A DNA stretch of 26,036 bases from Erysipelotrichaceae bacterium (GTDB lineage Bacteria > Bacillota_I > Bacilli_A > Erysipelotrichales > Erysipelotrichaceae), in the NCBI GenBank assembly GCA_017620435.1, contig JAFZQL010000171.1, positions 1 to 26,036 on the forward strand, in the 5' to 3' direction. How positions within the stretch are numbered: position 1 is the stretch's first letter; every line of letters begins with the position of its first letter. The notes under the pieces are model-generated. The model was not told the origin of the DNA and ran no database searches. It saw only the letters and a program-made list of their open reading frames with translations. Positions 7,101 through 14,490 of the stretch are shown here, piece by piece. Made by a program: the position numbers and the translations under genes.

Positions 7101-8939
7101 ATGAAGAAATTACTTGTTTTATTACTGACAGCACTGATGCTTGTCTCTTGTACGCAGAAGCAGAAACCGGATGAAGAATCTCTGGACAAGGGAAAGCATT
7201 ACATGGAACTGATTGAAAACTATGAAGTCAGAACGAAGAATCAGTCGAATCTGAATGACGATCCTGAATTCGACAAGTTCCTTGATAAGGTTTTTGTAGA
7301 AGCGATGGAATCCGATTTCATGACCATGCATTTTAATGTGACTGACTATCGTAAATACGGCATTGAAAAACCTCCTGTAGATCTGGGAGAACTGAAATAC
7401 GGTTTCGATGAAGAAAACTTTACCTATATGGAAGATCAGCTGAACGAACTTCAGAGTTTTGATTTTGATAAGCTTTCCTACCGCCAGCAGTACGATTATG
7501 AAGCGCTGGAGTATTCTCTCTATGAGACGCTTGCGAATCTGTGCTACTATCAGTATTCCTATCTGTTTTCTTCAGGAGGAAATCTGGCAGACAACATTAT
7601 CAGCAACTTTACGGATTACACGTTCTACGATGAAGAATCCATAGAGGACTATCTGACCTGTCTGGCTGATTTTGACCGTTACTTCGAGGATGCGATGGAG
7701 TATACCAAACAGCAGAAGAAAGCAGGCTTCCTGATGATGGATGAGTGGGTAGACTACACCATCGAAGTATGCGATGATACGCTCAACAAAACGGAAGACA
7801 ACGAATACATTGCATCTTTTGACCGCAGAATGAAAGAAATCGATTTCATTTCCGAAAGCCAGAAACAGGATTACATGGCAAGGAACAAAGAGCTTGTTCT
7901 GAATGAAGTCCTGCCTTCTTATGAAAAGCTAAGAGACGAGATCAAGAATTACTACAGCAAAAAAGACATGGATTCTTTCCTGATGGGAAAACAGAACAAG
8001 GATTATGCCAGACTGACCTACTATCTCAACGGCAGTACCAACAAGAATCTTGATACAGTATTCCAGGAACTTCAGGACAATATGTCGCTGCTGGAAGCAG
8101 AACTGCTTTCTTGCCTGTACGATGAAGATCTTTATAACGAGTTTATTGAGTACTACTCCTATGCACCGGGTGTATTCTCTCTATCCCCAAAAGAATCTCT
8201 GGAGTTCCTGCGCCAGAATCTGAATGCCTACTATCCTGATTTAGGAGATGTCGATTATACAGTCGATGAACTGGATCCGGATACGGCTTCAGACAATGTT
8301 GTTGCCTATTACTGGCCGTCTCCGATCGACAACAGCAACCAGAACATCATCCGTACCAATCCGAACAACATGGCTGACGGATTAGATGCCTATAATACGC
8401 TTGCCCATGAAGGTTTCCCTGGTCACCTCTATCAGCATGTTTACTACTACAGGACCAATCCACACAATTTCCGCAGCGCGATCGGATTCATGGGATATAC
8501 GGAAGGATGGGCCGTAAACGCTTCGATGTACGCATTCATGTTCAGCGGTATTCCGCATGAATCTGTTGCCAAGGGACTTTTCTATCTTTGGGATTACTAT
8601 TTCCTGATGTATTCGATCATCGACATGGGAATGAACCTGTACGACTGGAGCAGAGAAGACGTCTACAAGTTCTTCAGTGAGGAATACTTGCTTCTCGATC
8701 TGTACCAGATCGATGAAAGCTGGATGAATATGATTATCGATTATATCGTAGAACGTCAGGGAGGCTTTATTCCGTACGGTGTAGGTTTATCCAGCTTTAT
8801 GACTTTATGTGAAGAAACACAGAAGAAAATGGGCGACAGCTTCGACTACGTCAGCTACCATGAAACACTGATGAAAAACGGACCGCTTCCGTTCAACATC
8901 CTCCAGGGTGCTGTCGACGAATACATCGCATCGAAATAA
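7101..8939 (+). CDS. DUF885 family lipoprotein, putative zinc metallopeptidase
   Basis: The signal peptide with lipobox LVSC (Cys17) predicts a surface lipoprotein. The rest matches the DUF885 family, whose hallmark is a zinc-ligand motif of the form HEGxPGH. Here it is HEGFPGH at residues 436-442 within the segment LAHEGFPGHLYQHVYYY, followed by EGWA with Glu468 as a plausible third ligand. The length (612) and the long, helical, Tyr- and Asp-rich N-terminal half fit the family. A peptidase activity is inferred from the gluzincin-like site and the substrate is unknown. The start is supported by GAGAGG eight bases upstream. It is a single-gene unit with its own promoter and terminator. Confidence 0.85.
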   Translation: MKKLLVLLLTALMLVSCTQKQKPDEESLDKGKHYMELIENYEVRTKNQSNLNDDPEFDKFLDKVFVEAMESDFMTMHFNVTDYRKYGIEKPPVDLGELKYGFDEENFTYMEDQLNELQSFDFDKLSYRQQYDYEALEYSLYETLANLCYYQYSYLFSSGGNLADNIISNFTDYTFYDEESIEDYLTCLADFDRYFEDAMEYTKQQKKAGFLMMDEWVDYTIEVCDDTLNKTEDNEYIASFDRRMKEIDFISESQKQDYMARNKELVLNEVLPSYEKLRDEIKNYYSKKDMDSFLMGKQNKDYARLTYYLNGSTNKNLDTVFQELQDNMSLLEAELLSCLYDEDLYNEFIEYYSYAPGVFSLSPKESLEFLRQNLNAYYPDLGDVDYTVDELDPDTASDNVVAYYWPSPIDNSNQNIIRTNPNNMADGLDAYNTLAHEGFPGHLYQHVYYYRTNPHNFRSAIGFMGYTEGWAVNASMYAFMFSGIPHESVAKGLFYLWDYYFLMYSIIDMGMNLYDWSREDVYKFFSEEYLLLDLYQIDESWMNMIIDYIVERQGGFIPYGVGLSSFMTLCEETQKKMGDSFDYVSYHETLMKNGPLPFNILQGAVDEYIASK

Positions 8940-8944
8940 GAAAC

Positions 8945-8971
8945 AAAGGATATCATATGATATCCTTTTTT
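8945..8971. terminator. Bidirectional terminator, perfect 24-base palindrome
   Basis: AAAGGATATCAT (8945-8956) is followed directly by its reverse complement (8957-8968) and more T residues. It lies between the DUF885 gene and the convergent surface-protein gene, whose TAA stop (8970-8972) falls in the T-tract. The A and T flanks allow termination both ways. Confidence 0.8.
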
Positions 8972-9581
8972 ATTCTTCTATCCAGACCTGTTTTTCATAG
9001 GTCCTGCTTTCATGATGTATGATCCTGTATTCCGGATCATGATAGATGGTCCGGTATTGCGCATCGTGATGAATATAGTCGGTCTTATAAGCCTGACAGT
9101 AAGGTTCGCCATAGTAGATCGTTTTACTGTGCCATGAGTTGCAGTTTTCATCCTCCTCAACATGTTTCATCACTTCTTCCAGTGTTCCGGATACCTTCCT
9201 GCAGTTGCATTCATAGCCGCTGTAGCTGTCCTGACCGTATACGCTGCAGTAAGTATCTTCCTCATCCCAGGCGTCTTTCACCAGAATCGTTTCTGTCCAT
9301 CCCTCTTTGATCAGAACAGATTCATCCCAGGCCGGTTCCGTTACCGTTATGGTTTCCCAGTGGCCTTTCTTTTTAACGTCCGTTATGGCTTCCGTGTCTT
9401 CGCTGCCGATATCATCATGGGCGTTTTCTGTCTCATCATCTATGACGGATTCTTCTGTCTGATTCAGGTTCTGTGGAAGCGTCTCCGTTTTTTCACTGTT
9501 CTGTGTTTTTTTCTGCCAGACAGACAGGGATAAAACGATGCCGATCATAAGCAATAAAGACAAGATAATTCTTCTTTTCAC
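8970..9581 (-). CDS. Membrane-anchored repeat protein with degenerate zinc-finger-like Cys/His cluster
   Basis: Residues 1-25 are KRR, then an 18-residue hydrophobic segment, then QKK. No cleavage site is obvious, so it is probably an N-terminal membrane anchor with the rest outside. An acidic linker follows. Three imperfect repeats come next (VTEPAWDE, IKEGWTET, VKDAWDE, about 79-107), then Cys112, Cys125, Cys127, His140, Cys147 and Cys162. Last are His/Tyr-rich repeats (YIHHDAQYRTIYHDPEYRIIHHE, about 169-191, given here as one block). Related Bacillota surface proteins carry a CxxC zinc finger in the middle; here CSVY has Tyr115 in place of the second Cys. The start is GTG at 9581, overlapping the adhesin stop (GTGA), with AAAGGG seven bases upstream. 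Function is unknown. Confidence 0.7.
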   Translation of the reverse strand: MKRRIILSLLLMIGIVLSLSVWQKKTQNSEKTETLPQNLNQTEESVIDDETENAHDDIGSEDTEAITDVKKKGHWETITVTEPAWDESVLIKEGWTETILVKDAWDEEDTYCSVYGQDSYSGYECNCRKVSGTLEEVMKHVEEDENCNSWHSKTIYYGEPYCQAYKTDYIHHDAQYRTIYHDPEYRIIHHESRTYEKQVWIEE

Positions 9582-12500
9582 AGTTTATCCCTTTCTATTC
9601 CTGTATCAGGAAGAATGATCGCTATATTGGTACGATAATTCTCTATTGTTTCCAGTGTATAGTCGGATCCTACGTTGACCGTAAAAGGTTTCTTATCAAT
9701 AAAGTAACCTTTCGGTGCGGCGGTTTCCGTATAAGTGATCTCCGTGTTTTCCGGCTGTCCGCTTAGAATAATGCTTCCTTTACGAATCCGGTATTCTTTT
9801 ATTTCATCTTCCGTATCCGTTTTTCCGTAATACACTCCTTCTTCCAGCAAAGTCGTGGAGAAAATGTGTTTTCCGGTCCCGGAATCAAAGCGGGAATCAA
9901 ATACCTGAACATCATTTTTCATCTGCGGGTCTTCTGACAGATAGAAGCAAAACGGCTCATCTTTCTCCAGATAGATCCCGCCGGTAATAAAGGTTCCCAG
10001 ATCTTGTTTACACAGCGTCCCATCGCTTCTGATTCTTTTCGTTTCGATATGAAACAGCGCACCGTTCAGTTTTACGGTCTTTTTCGTATTTGTTTTGTAC
10101 AGAACCATTTCCGCTCTGTAGAGCCTTTCAATATGAACAGTCTGATCCGGATCGTTAAGATCTTTATGCGAAACAACAGAACGAGACTGCCCGTTTTCAT
10201 CTGTCAGATAAAGCTCTTCAAAAACCACAAAATCCCTGTCATCATAACCTTCCAGATCGATCATAAAATCAACATAGACTGTACCGTGTGTACTTTCGGG
10301 AATGAATTCCATTTCTGTTTCCATCAGCTTCTTCTCTGTACTTTTATCGATCAGCTGTCCTTTTAACAGATATCTTTTTCCGGGATACAGCCATTCATAG
10401 CTCACCCGGTCTTTGATTACGACAGTTCCGTCCGCGACATGCGTCTTGTCTGCTGTGTTTCCAAAACCGGCAGTTGTACGGATGGCAACGATTCCATCGA
10501 CGATCGTATGATCCTCTTTCCCGTTATCCGGAACGATTTCGATGTCTTCGGCATAGGCATATACGCTGTCATCCGGAGTTTTCTTTTCGTGTACCGTATA
10601 ACGTTTTCCGTAAGTCAGTCCTTTGATGATTTCCGGTGTGTCTTTTGTGGTCCAGCTGAAAACGGGCAGACCGTTTTCATCGATCAGTTCCAGCTGGGCA
10701 CCCGGCAGGTAATTGCCTTCAGAATCTTTCTTGGAAATGACTGTTTCCGTGACTTGTTCCTCTACTTCCGTTATGTATTCAAATACGGCAGTGTTTTCTT
10801 CCTGTATCAAAGCATCGATCCGGAACTCTTCTTCATTGACCAGATAGCCATCCGGAGCTTTTGTTTCTTTGATGAAATAGATGCCGGGAAGCAGATCGAT
10901 TCCTTCGCTGTCTTTTGAAAGACTTCCTTTGCCGTTGGAATCGGTAACGATCGTTCCAACCGTCTCCTTGTTTCCGCTTTCCTCGTTCAGTCTGCTCACC
11001 AGGAACTGTGCATCTTCCAGACTTGCGAATCCCTGGGGACTTGCCTCTCCCGTTTCCGCATCGATCTTCTGTACTGTGATGATGACGGCCTGTTTGTTTT
11101 CCGACTGGACCAGGATCTGATCATCGTTCTGAAGCTGCTGCCCGCCGTTAAACTGCGTATAGACAGTTCCGTTGTCATAAACGATATGACCGATGTAGAT
11201 GTTTTCATCTCTGGCAAAAGTTCGGGGTGCCTTGGTTTCTTCGATCGTAAATGTTCCGATCGGAATAAAGAATTCCCCGTTCTCGTCCAGAAGCAGGTCG
11301 TCTCCTCTTAAGAAGTGCTGTGCATCAAAAAGAACTTCGGCTTTCAGGTCCTGATTGATGATCGGTCTGAATACCCAGGTATAAACCGGTCTTATGTTTT
11401 CAAGACTGTCCTTTTGCGTATCATAGTATTTCAGCGTGAATTCCGCTTCTTCCAGAAAAGAAACATCCTCTCTGTCCCTGGCATTTTCCTTGTACAGCAG
11501 CACATTAAAAGGGTCGTTTAACGGCGGTTCATAAGACTCGACCTTTGCCGTCTTTGATACTACGACTTTTGCGGTATAGACATTCTCATCCAGTTGGAAT
11601 CCGGGACTCGGTTTCAGTTCCTTGACAAAATATGTTCCGGGTTTCAGCTCCTTTTCACTTGTCTTTCCGTTGCTTTTTGTTTTCAGCAATGCAGCTCTGT
11701 CCGTACATTCGATGTCTTTAAAGATGCCGTATTCCGCTCCGGCCAGAGAATAGTTGTTTGGACACTTGTTCACATAATCAAAATCCGTTTCAACAGGCTG
11801 TTTTATGATCTGAATCTTGCCGGTAACCGGATCAGGACACGGTTCCGGTTTGCCCTGTTTCTGATAACTTGAATTGCCGGGCGAATAGACCTCGATGGAA
11901 CATGTCTGTCCGGATGCGGAATAGTATCTGCTGTCGTAGTCGACATTCTCACCGGAGTCGACCCAGGCGTAGGTTTTGTCCGATTTCAGATAGTTCCATA
12001 GCGTTGCCTGTATCGCTCCCGGAGACATTCCGTAGTATGTTCCTTTACCGATGATTTCCGCCAGTTTTGAATTGTCTTCTCCCGCATAGTTATAGACGGA
12101 ACCGGCTGCCGGAACCGTTTTATCTGCCTGAAGGCAATAGGACTGTTCTCCGCCCAGCAGAAAATTGTAAGTACCGGTATAACCTCCTTTGCTGTGCAGA
12201 CCCCAGGCGATCGTACCGAAGCCGGAATACAGGACGGATGCTGCCTTATACATGAGCGTATTCACATATGTTTCTAAAACATGATCCGCATTTTTCCATA
12301 ATCCGGAGAATACGATATCCTGACCGTCTATGATCTGTGATCCCGGCTCCCAGCCAAGAAAGACCCAGCTCCCGATTATAGTCTGTGCAGGATCTTCAGG
12401 CTTTACTGTTTCACCCGTTTTCCCATATGCCGGATCGGGAAGCAGATCCAGGACATCCTCAGGAAGTTTTCCGATGCCGTCGGCAGCTCCTGCCTGGGCA

Positions 12501-12712
12501 AATACATAGGAAATCATGTATTCGGGGTCTTCTTCCATCCCGATTTTTGTGTTCTGCATATCATCCGTTTCCGCAGGATCGTCATCAGATACGGGAGCGG
12601 TTTCTTTAAAACCGCTGAAACGTCCGTAGTACAGACCGTCATCTCTGCAGGGAGCCAGGATCGAGGATACCAGTGTAAACAAAACAAGAAATGATTTTGA
12701 AAAACCAAACAT
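9578..12712 (-). CDS. Large surface adhesin: thioester domain, Cna-B/SpaA and VaFE domains, LPDTG end
   Basis: It starts with a signal peptide. About residues 114-139 form an InlB/Flg_new-like strand pair (GSWVFLGW and onward). A TQXA-type thioester domain follows, with Cys193 (YCLQ) and Gln235 (IQATLW) placed to form the internal thioester that lets such adhesins bind covalently to host amines. Cna-B/SpaA-like modules lie at about 299-395, 400-510, 543-640 and 655-728, each with the 'VKE/IEETKAP' ending that supplies the isopeptide Glu. A VaFE-type domain lies at about 757-860 (VVFEEL at 829-834), and a last SpaA-like module at about 865-1028. The C-terminus is LPDTG (1034-1038) plus only six residues, with no hydrophobic anchor. 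It follows the 60-residue gene by two bases. No sortase is present in the window. Confidence 0.88.
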   Translation of the reverse strand: MFGFSKSFLVLFTLVSSILAPCRDDGLYYGRFSGFKETAPVSDDDPAETDDMQNTKIGMEEDPEYMISYVFAQAGAADGIGKLPEDVLDLLPDPAYGKTGETVKPEDPAQTIIGSWVFLGWEPGSQIIDGQDIVFSGLWKNADHVLETYVNTLMYKAASVLYSGFGTIAWGLHSKGGYTGTYNFLLGGEQSYCLQADKTVPAAGSVYNYAGEDNSKLAEIIGKGTYYGMSPGAIQATLWNYLKSDKTYAWVDSGENVDYDSRYYSASGQTCSIEVYSPGNSSYQKQGKPEPCPDPVTGKIQIIKQPVETDFDYVNKCPNNYSLAGAEYGIFKDIECTDRAALLKTKSNGKTSEKELKPGTYFVKELKPSPGFQLDENVYTAKVVVSKTAKVESYEPPLNDPFNVLLYKENARDREDVSFLEEAEFTLKYYDTQKDSLENIRPVYTWVFRPIINQDLKAEVLFDAQHFLRGDDLLLDENGEFFIPIGTFTIEETKAPRTFARDENIYIGHIVYDNGTVYTQFNGGQQLQNDDQILVQSENKQAVIITVQKIDAETGEASPQGFASLEDAQFLVSRLNEESGNKETVGTIVTDSNGKGSLSKDSEGIDLLPGIYFIKETKAPDGYLVNEEEFRIDALIQEENTAVFEYITEVEEQVTETVISKKDSEGNYLPGAQLELIDENGLPVFSWTTKDTPEIIKGLTYGKRYTVHEKKTPDDSVYAYAEDIEIVPDNGKEDHTIVDGIVAIRTTAGFGNTADKTHVADGTVVIKDRVSYEWLYPGKRYLLKGQLIDKSTEKKLMETEMEFIPESTHGTVYVDFMIDLEGYDDRDFVVFEELYLTDENGQSRSVVSHKDLNDPDQTVHIERLYRAEMVLYKTNTKKTVKLNGALFHIETKRIRSDGTLCKQDLGTFITGGIYLEKDEPFCFYLSEDPQMKNDVQVFDSRFDSGTGKHIFSTTLLEEGVYYGKTDTEDEIKEYRIRKGSIILSGQPENTEITYTETAAPKGYFIDKKPFTVNVGSDYTLETIENYRTNIAIILPDTGIERDKL

Positions 12713-12714
12713 AA

Positions 12715-12897
12715 TTAACTGACCCCCCGCAAAGATATGATCAAACCGGGAAACCCGGTCATGACCGTGTGAATCACTGTCTGAAAATCATCGGAATCCA
12801 GGATCAGTACCAGCAGAAAAAAGCTGATCAGTACAAAGAGGATCCCGATAAGAATGAATAGAATATTTAAATCGATAGTTTTACTGACTTTTTGCAT
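12715..12897 (-). CDS. Small single-pass membrane protein, 60 residues
   Basis: The start is ATG 12897, chosen because AGAGGAG lies six bases upstream; an upstream in-frame start at 12975 has no ribosome binding site. Residues about 11-34 (LNILFILIGILFVLISFF and onward) form one transmembrane helix, followed by an Asp-rich turn and a second, weaker hydrophobic stretch near the C-terminus. I do not recognise the family. The stop lies two bases before the adhesin ATG, and the adhesin has only a G-run as possible ribosome binding site, so translation of the two is probably coupled. A role in export or surface presentation of the adhesin is a guess from position only. Confidence 0.6.
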   Translation of the reverse strand: MQKVSKTIDLNILFILIGILFVLISFFLLVLILDSDDFQTVIHTVMTGFPGLIISLRGVS

Positions 12898-12961
12898 AAT
12901 TATCTCCTCTATATCGTTATTCCCGGAAAAAACGGCGATTCCTAAACAAAATGAAGAAAAC

Positions 12962-12989
12962 AATAAAAAAGTCATATTTCTATGACTTT
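12962..12989 (-). terminator. Intrinsic terminator downstream of alanine racemase
   Basis: A nine-base-pair stem, AAAGTCATA (12968-12976) with TATGACTTT (12981-12989) and a four-base loop. On the minus strand the stem is followed by a T-run (forward A-run 12965-12970). It ends the alr transcript before the surface locus begins. Confidence 0.75.
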
Positions 12990-13011
12990 GTTTTATATCT
13001 TTTTTTATTCA

Positions 13012-14088
13012 TTAGAAACGGGGATCTATTCTGTCGATGATCCTGCCATCGCTTACGTAGATCCTGGTAATCCGATCGGACAGCGATGTCAGCAGTTCGT
13101 AGGTGATCGTATGCAGCTCTTCTGCGCGTTTGACGATGTCGACATGTTTGCCGAACAGTTCTACTCTGGTTCCGGCCGGATGCGGGTGCTGCGTCAGGAT
13201 CATCAGCTGATCCATGCAGACGCTTCCGGCGATGGTCCCGTATTCGTTTTCCACGTAGACTTCCTTCCCGGTATTGGCCCGGTAAAAACCGTCCGCATAG
13301 CCCAGAGGTATCGTCAGGATATACCCCTTGCCGTCGCTGGTATAATGCCTTCCGTAGGAGACGGTATCTCCCTGCGAAAGCTGCTTACACATGATGACTT
13401 CACTGTAAAGAGAAACACAAGGCTTTAAGCCGATATCGTAGGAACTGTATCCCAGCAGTCCCAGACCGATACGCTGAGCATTGCAGATATCGTCGTCGAT
13501 GACGATTGCGCCGTCTGTTGCGGACATGTGAATGTATCTGAAATCATAATCAAGAGATAATACGCAGTCTCTGAACAAAGCATACTGTTTCCTGGAATAC
13601 GTTTCATCGCTGTCGGCACTGGAGAAGTGCGACATGACGCCTTCAATTACGGCCTTCTTTTCCTTCAACAGATCAAGGACTTCCTTCGCTTCAGAAACGT
13701 TCACGCCGATCCGGTTCATTCCCGTATTCAGCTTCAGATGGATCTTTACGCCTTTCAGATCCGTCTTTTCAACAAACTCTCTGCTTACGGTCACAATACT
13801 GATGTCGTACTCTTTGATCAGACCCATCGCTTCGGAAGGGACATAACCCAGGATCAGGATCTGACCGCATATCCCATGCTTCCTGAGCCTTAATGCTTCA
13901 TCCAGACTGGATACCGCAAAGAAGCTTACCCCGCATTCTTCCAGAGCTTTCGCTTCCATATAGTCGACCGTACAGTAGCCGTTGGCTTTGACGACACCGA
14001 TGATCTCTTTCTTTGATTTTTCACGGAATCTCCCGGCATTGTATTTCAGCTTATCCAGGTCAATTTCCACATAGGTATTTCTATACAT
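13012..14088 (-). CDS. alr: Alanine racemase
   Basis: This PLP enzyme interconverts L- and D-alanine for peptidoglycan synthesis. The PLP-binding lysine is Lys34 in VVKANGYC. The second catalytic base is Tyr245 in TVSYGRHY, and CMDQLM (291-296) is the usual substrate-site strand. Arg206 in NAQRIGLGLLGY corresponds to the arginine that contacts the PLP ring nitrogen, although the usual RPG is RIG here. The 358 residues fit a slightly short Alr, and the C-terminal beta-domain is complete. The start is ATG 14088, with no Shine-Dalgarno sequence and a TAAAAT ending six bases upstream. The gene stands alone between its own terminator and the divergent tRNA promoter. Specificity for another amino acid cannot be excluded, but alanine is most likely. 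Confidence 0.88.
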   Translation of the reverse strand: MYRNTYVEIDLDKLKYNAGRFREKSKKEIIGVVKANGYCTVDYMEAKALEECGVSFFAVSSLDEALRLRKHGICGQILILGYVPSEAMGLIKEYDISIVTVSREFVEKTDLKGVKIHLKLNTGMNRIGVNVSEAKEVLDLLKEKKAVIEGVMSHFSSADSDETYSRKQYALFRDCVLSLDYDFRYIHMSATDGAIVIDDDICNAQRIGLGLLGYSSYDIGLKPCVSLYSEVIMCKQLSQGDTVSYGRHYTSDGKGYILTIPLGYADGFYRANTGKEVYVENEYGTIAGSVCMDQLMILTQHPHPAGTRVELFGKHVDIVKRAEELHTITYELLTSLSDRITRIYVSDGRIIDRIDPRF

Positions 14089-14094
14089 ATTTTT

Positions 14095-14100
14095 ATTTTA
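14095..14100 (-). promoter_or_regulatory. Candidate -10 element of alr
   Basis: TAAAAT on the minus strand ends six bases before the alr ATG, the same distance seen for the methyltransferase and NUDIX genes. The expected transcription start would lie at or next to the ATG. There is no clear -35 element, so this is tentative. Confidence 0.35.
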
Positions 14101-14106
14101 ACCCAA

Positions 14107-14135
14107 TTGACTAAAAAAAGAACGTATGTTAAGAT
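14107..14135 (+). promoter_or_regulatory. Promoter of the tRNA-Val/tRNA-Thr unit
   Basis: TTGACT (14107-14112), a 17-base spacer and TAAGAT (14130-14135) form a good sigma-A-type promoter. Transcription would begin near 14142, about ten bases before the first tRNA. Confidence 0.7.
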
Positions 14136-14152
14136 AATTAAGCGTCAAAATC

Positions 14153-14228
14153 GGAGACTTAGCTCAGTTGGGAGAGCACCTGCCTTACAAGCAGGGGGTC
14201 ACAGGTTCGAGCCCTGTAGTCTCCACCA
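14153..14228 (+). tRNA. tRNA-Val (anticodon UAC)
   Basis: The cloverleaf is complete: acceptor stem GGAGACT pairing with AGTCTCC, anticodon stem CCTGC/GCAGG around loop CTTACAA (anticodon TAC), T-arm with GGTTCGAGCC, and an encoded discriminator A plus CCA. It reads UAC, so it decodes GUA and related valine codons. Confidence 0.95.
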
Positions 14229-14231
14229 TCT

Positions 14232-14307
14232 GCCAACTTAGCGCAATAGGTAGAGCAACTGATTTGTAATCAGTAGGTTACGGGTTCAATTCCTGTAGTT
14301 GGCACCA
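14232..14307 (+). tRNA. tRNA-Thr (anticodon UGU)
   Basis: Acceptor stem GCCAACT pairs with AGTTGGC, followed by discriminator A and encoded CCA. The anticodon stem ACTGA/TCAGT surrounds loop TTTGTAA (anticodon TGT). The T-arm has the GGTTCAATTCC pattern. It lies three bases after tRNA-Val and is probably cotranscribed. Confidence 0.95.
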
Positions 14308-14314
14308 GCTTAAC

Positions 14315-14378
14315 AAAAAGGCCCTGAAAGACAGTGGACCCCATATGGTTCACTGGATAAAAAAGGGCCTTTCTTTTG
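14315..14378. terminator. Compound hairpin terminator after the tRNAs
   Basis: The outer stem is AAAGGCCC (14317-14324) with GGGCCTTT (14365-14372). The inner stem is CAGTGGACC (14332-14340) with GGTTCACTG (14347-14355), with one G-U pair, a six-base loop and an A-rich internal loop between the stems. T residues follow on the plus strand, and an A-run precedes it, so it can also act on the minus strand. Confidence 0.7.
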
Positions 14379-14405
14379 ACGTTTATAAAAGACTTTTAGT
14401 AAAGA

Positions 14406-14433
14406 ACCGCTGCCGAAAAGCAGCGGTGTTTTT
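14406..14433 (+). terminator. Second tandem intrinsic terminator
   Basis: ACCGCTGC (14406-14413), loop CGAAAA, GCAGCGGT (14420-14427), then GTTTTTAT. The strong GC stem and T-tract on the plus strand back up the first terminator and separate the tRNA unit from the regulator gene. Confidence 0.8.
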
Positions 14434-14490
14434 ATGATAAGTTCGAATCGGAAACTATATCGTTCTGGAAGAAGACCGGATAGAACGGCA

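Noticed and set aside
9574..9600. Programmed -1 frameshift joining the adhesin to the next gene
   Set aside because: The bases before the stop (GATAAACTG) do not form a canonical slippery heptamer in frame, and a good ribosome binding site precedes the GTG, so re-initiation is the simpler reading.
12898..12961. Promoter for the adhesin operon
   Set aside because: TTG-containing hexamers are present, but none has a -10 hexamer at 16-18 bases, so no specific promoter can be supported.
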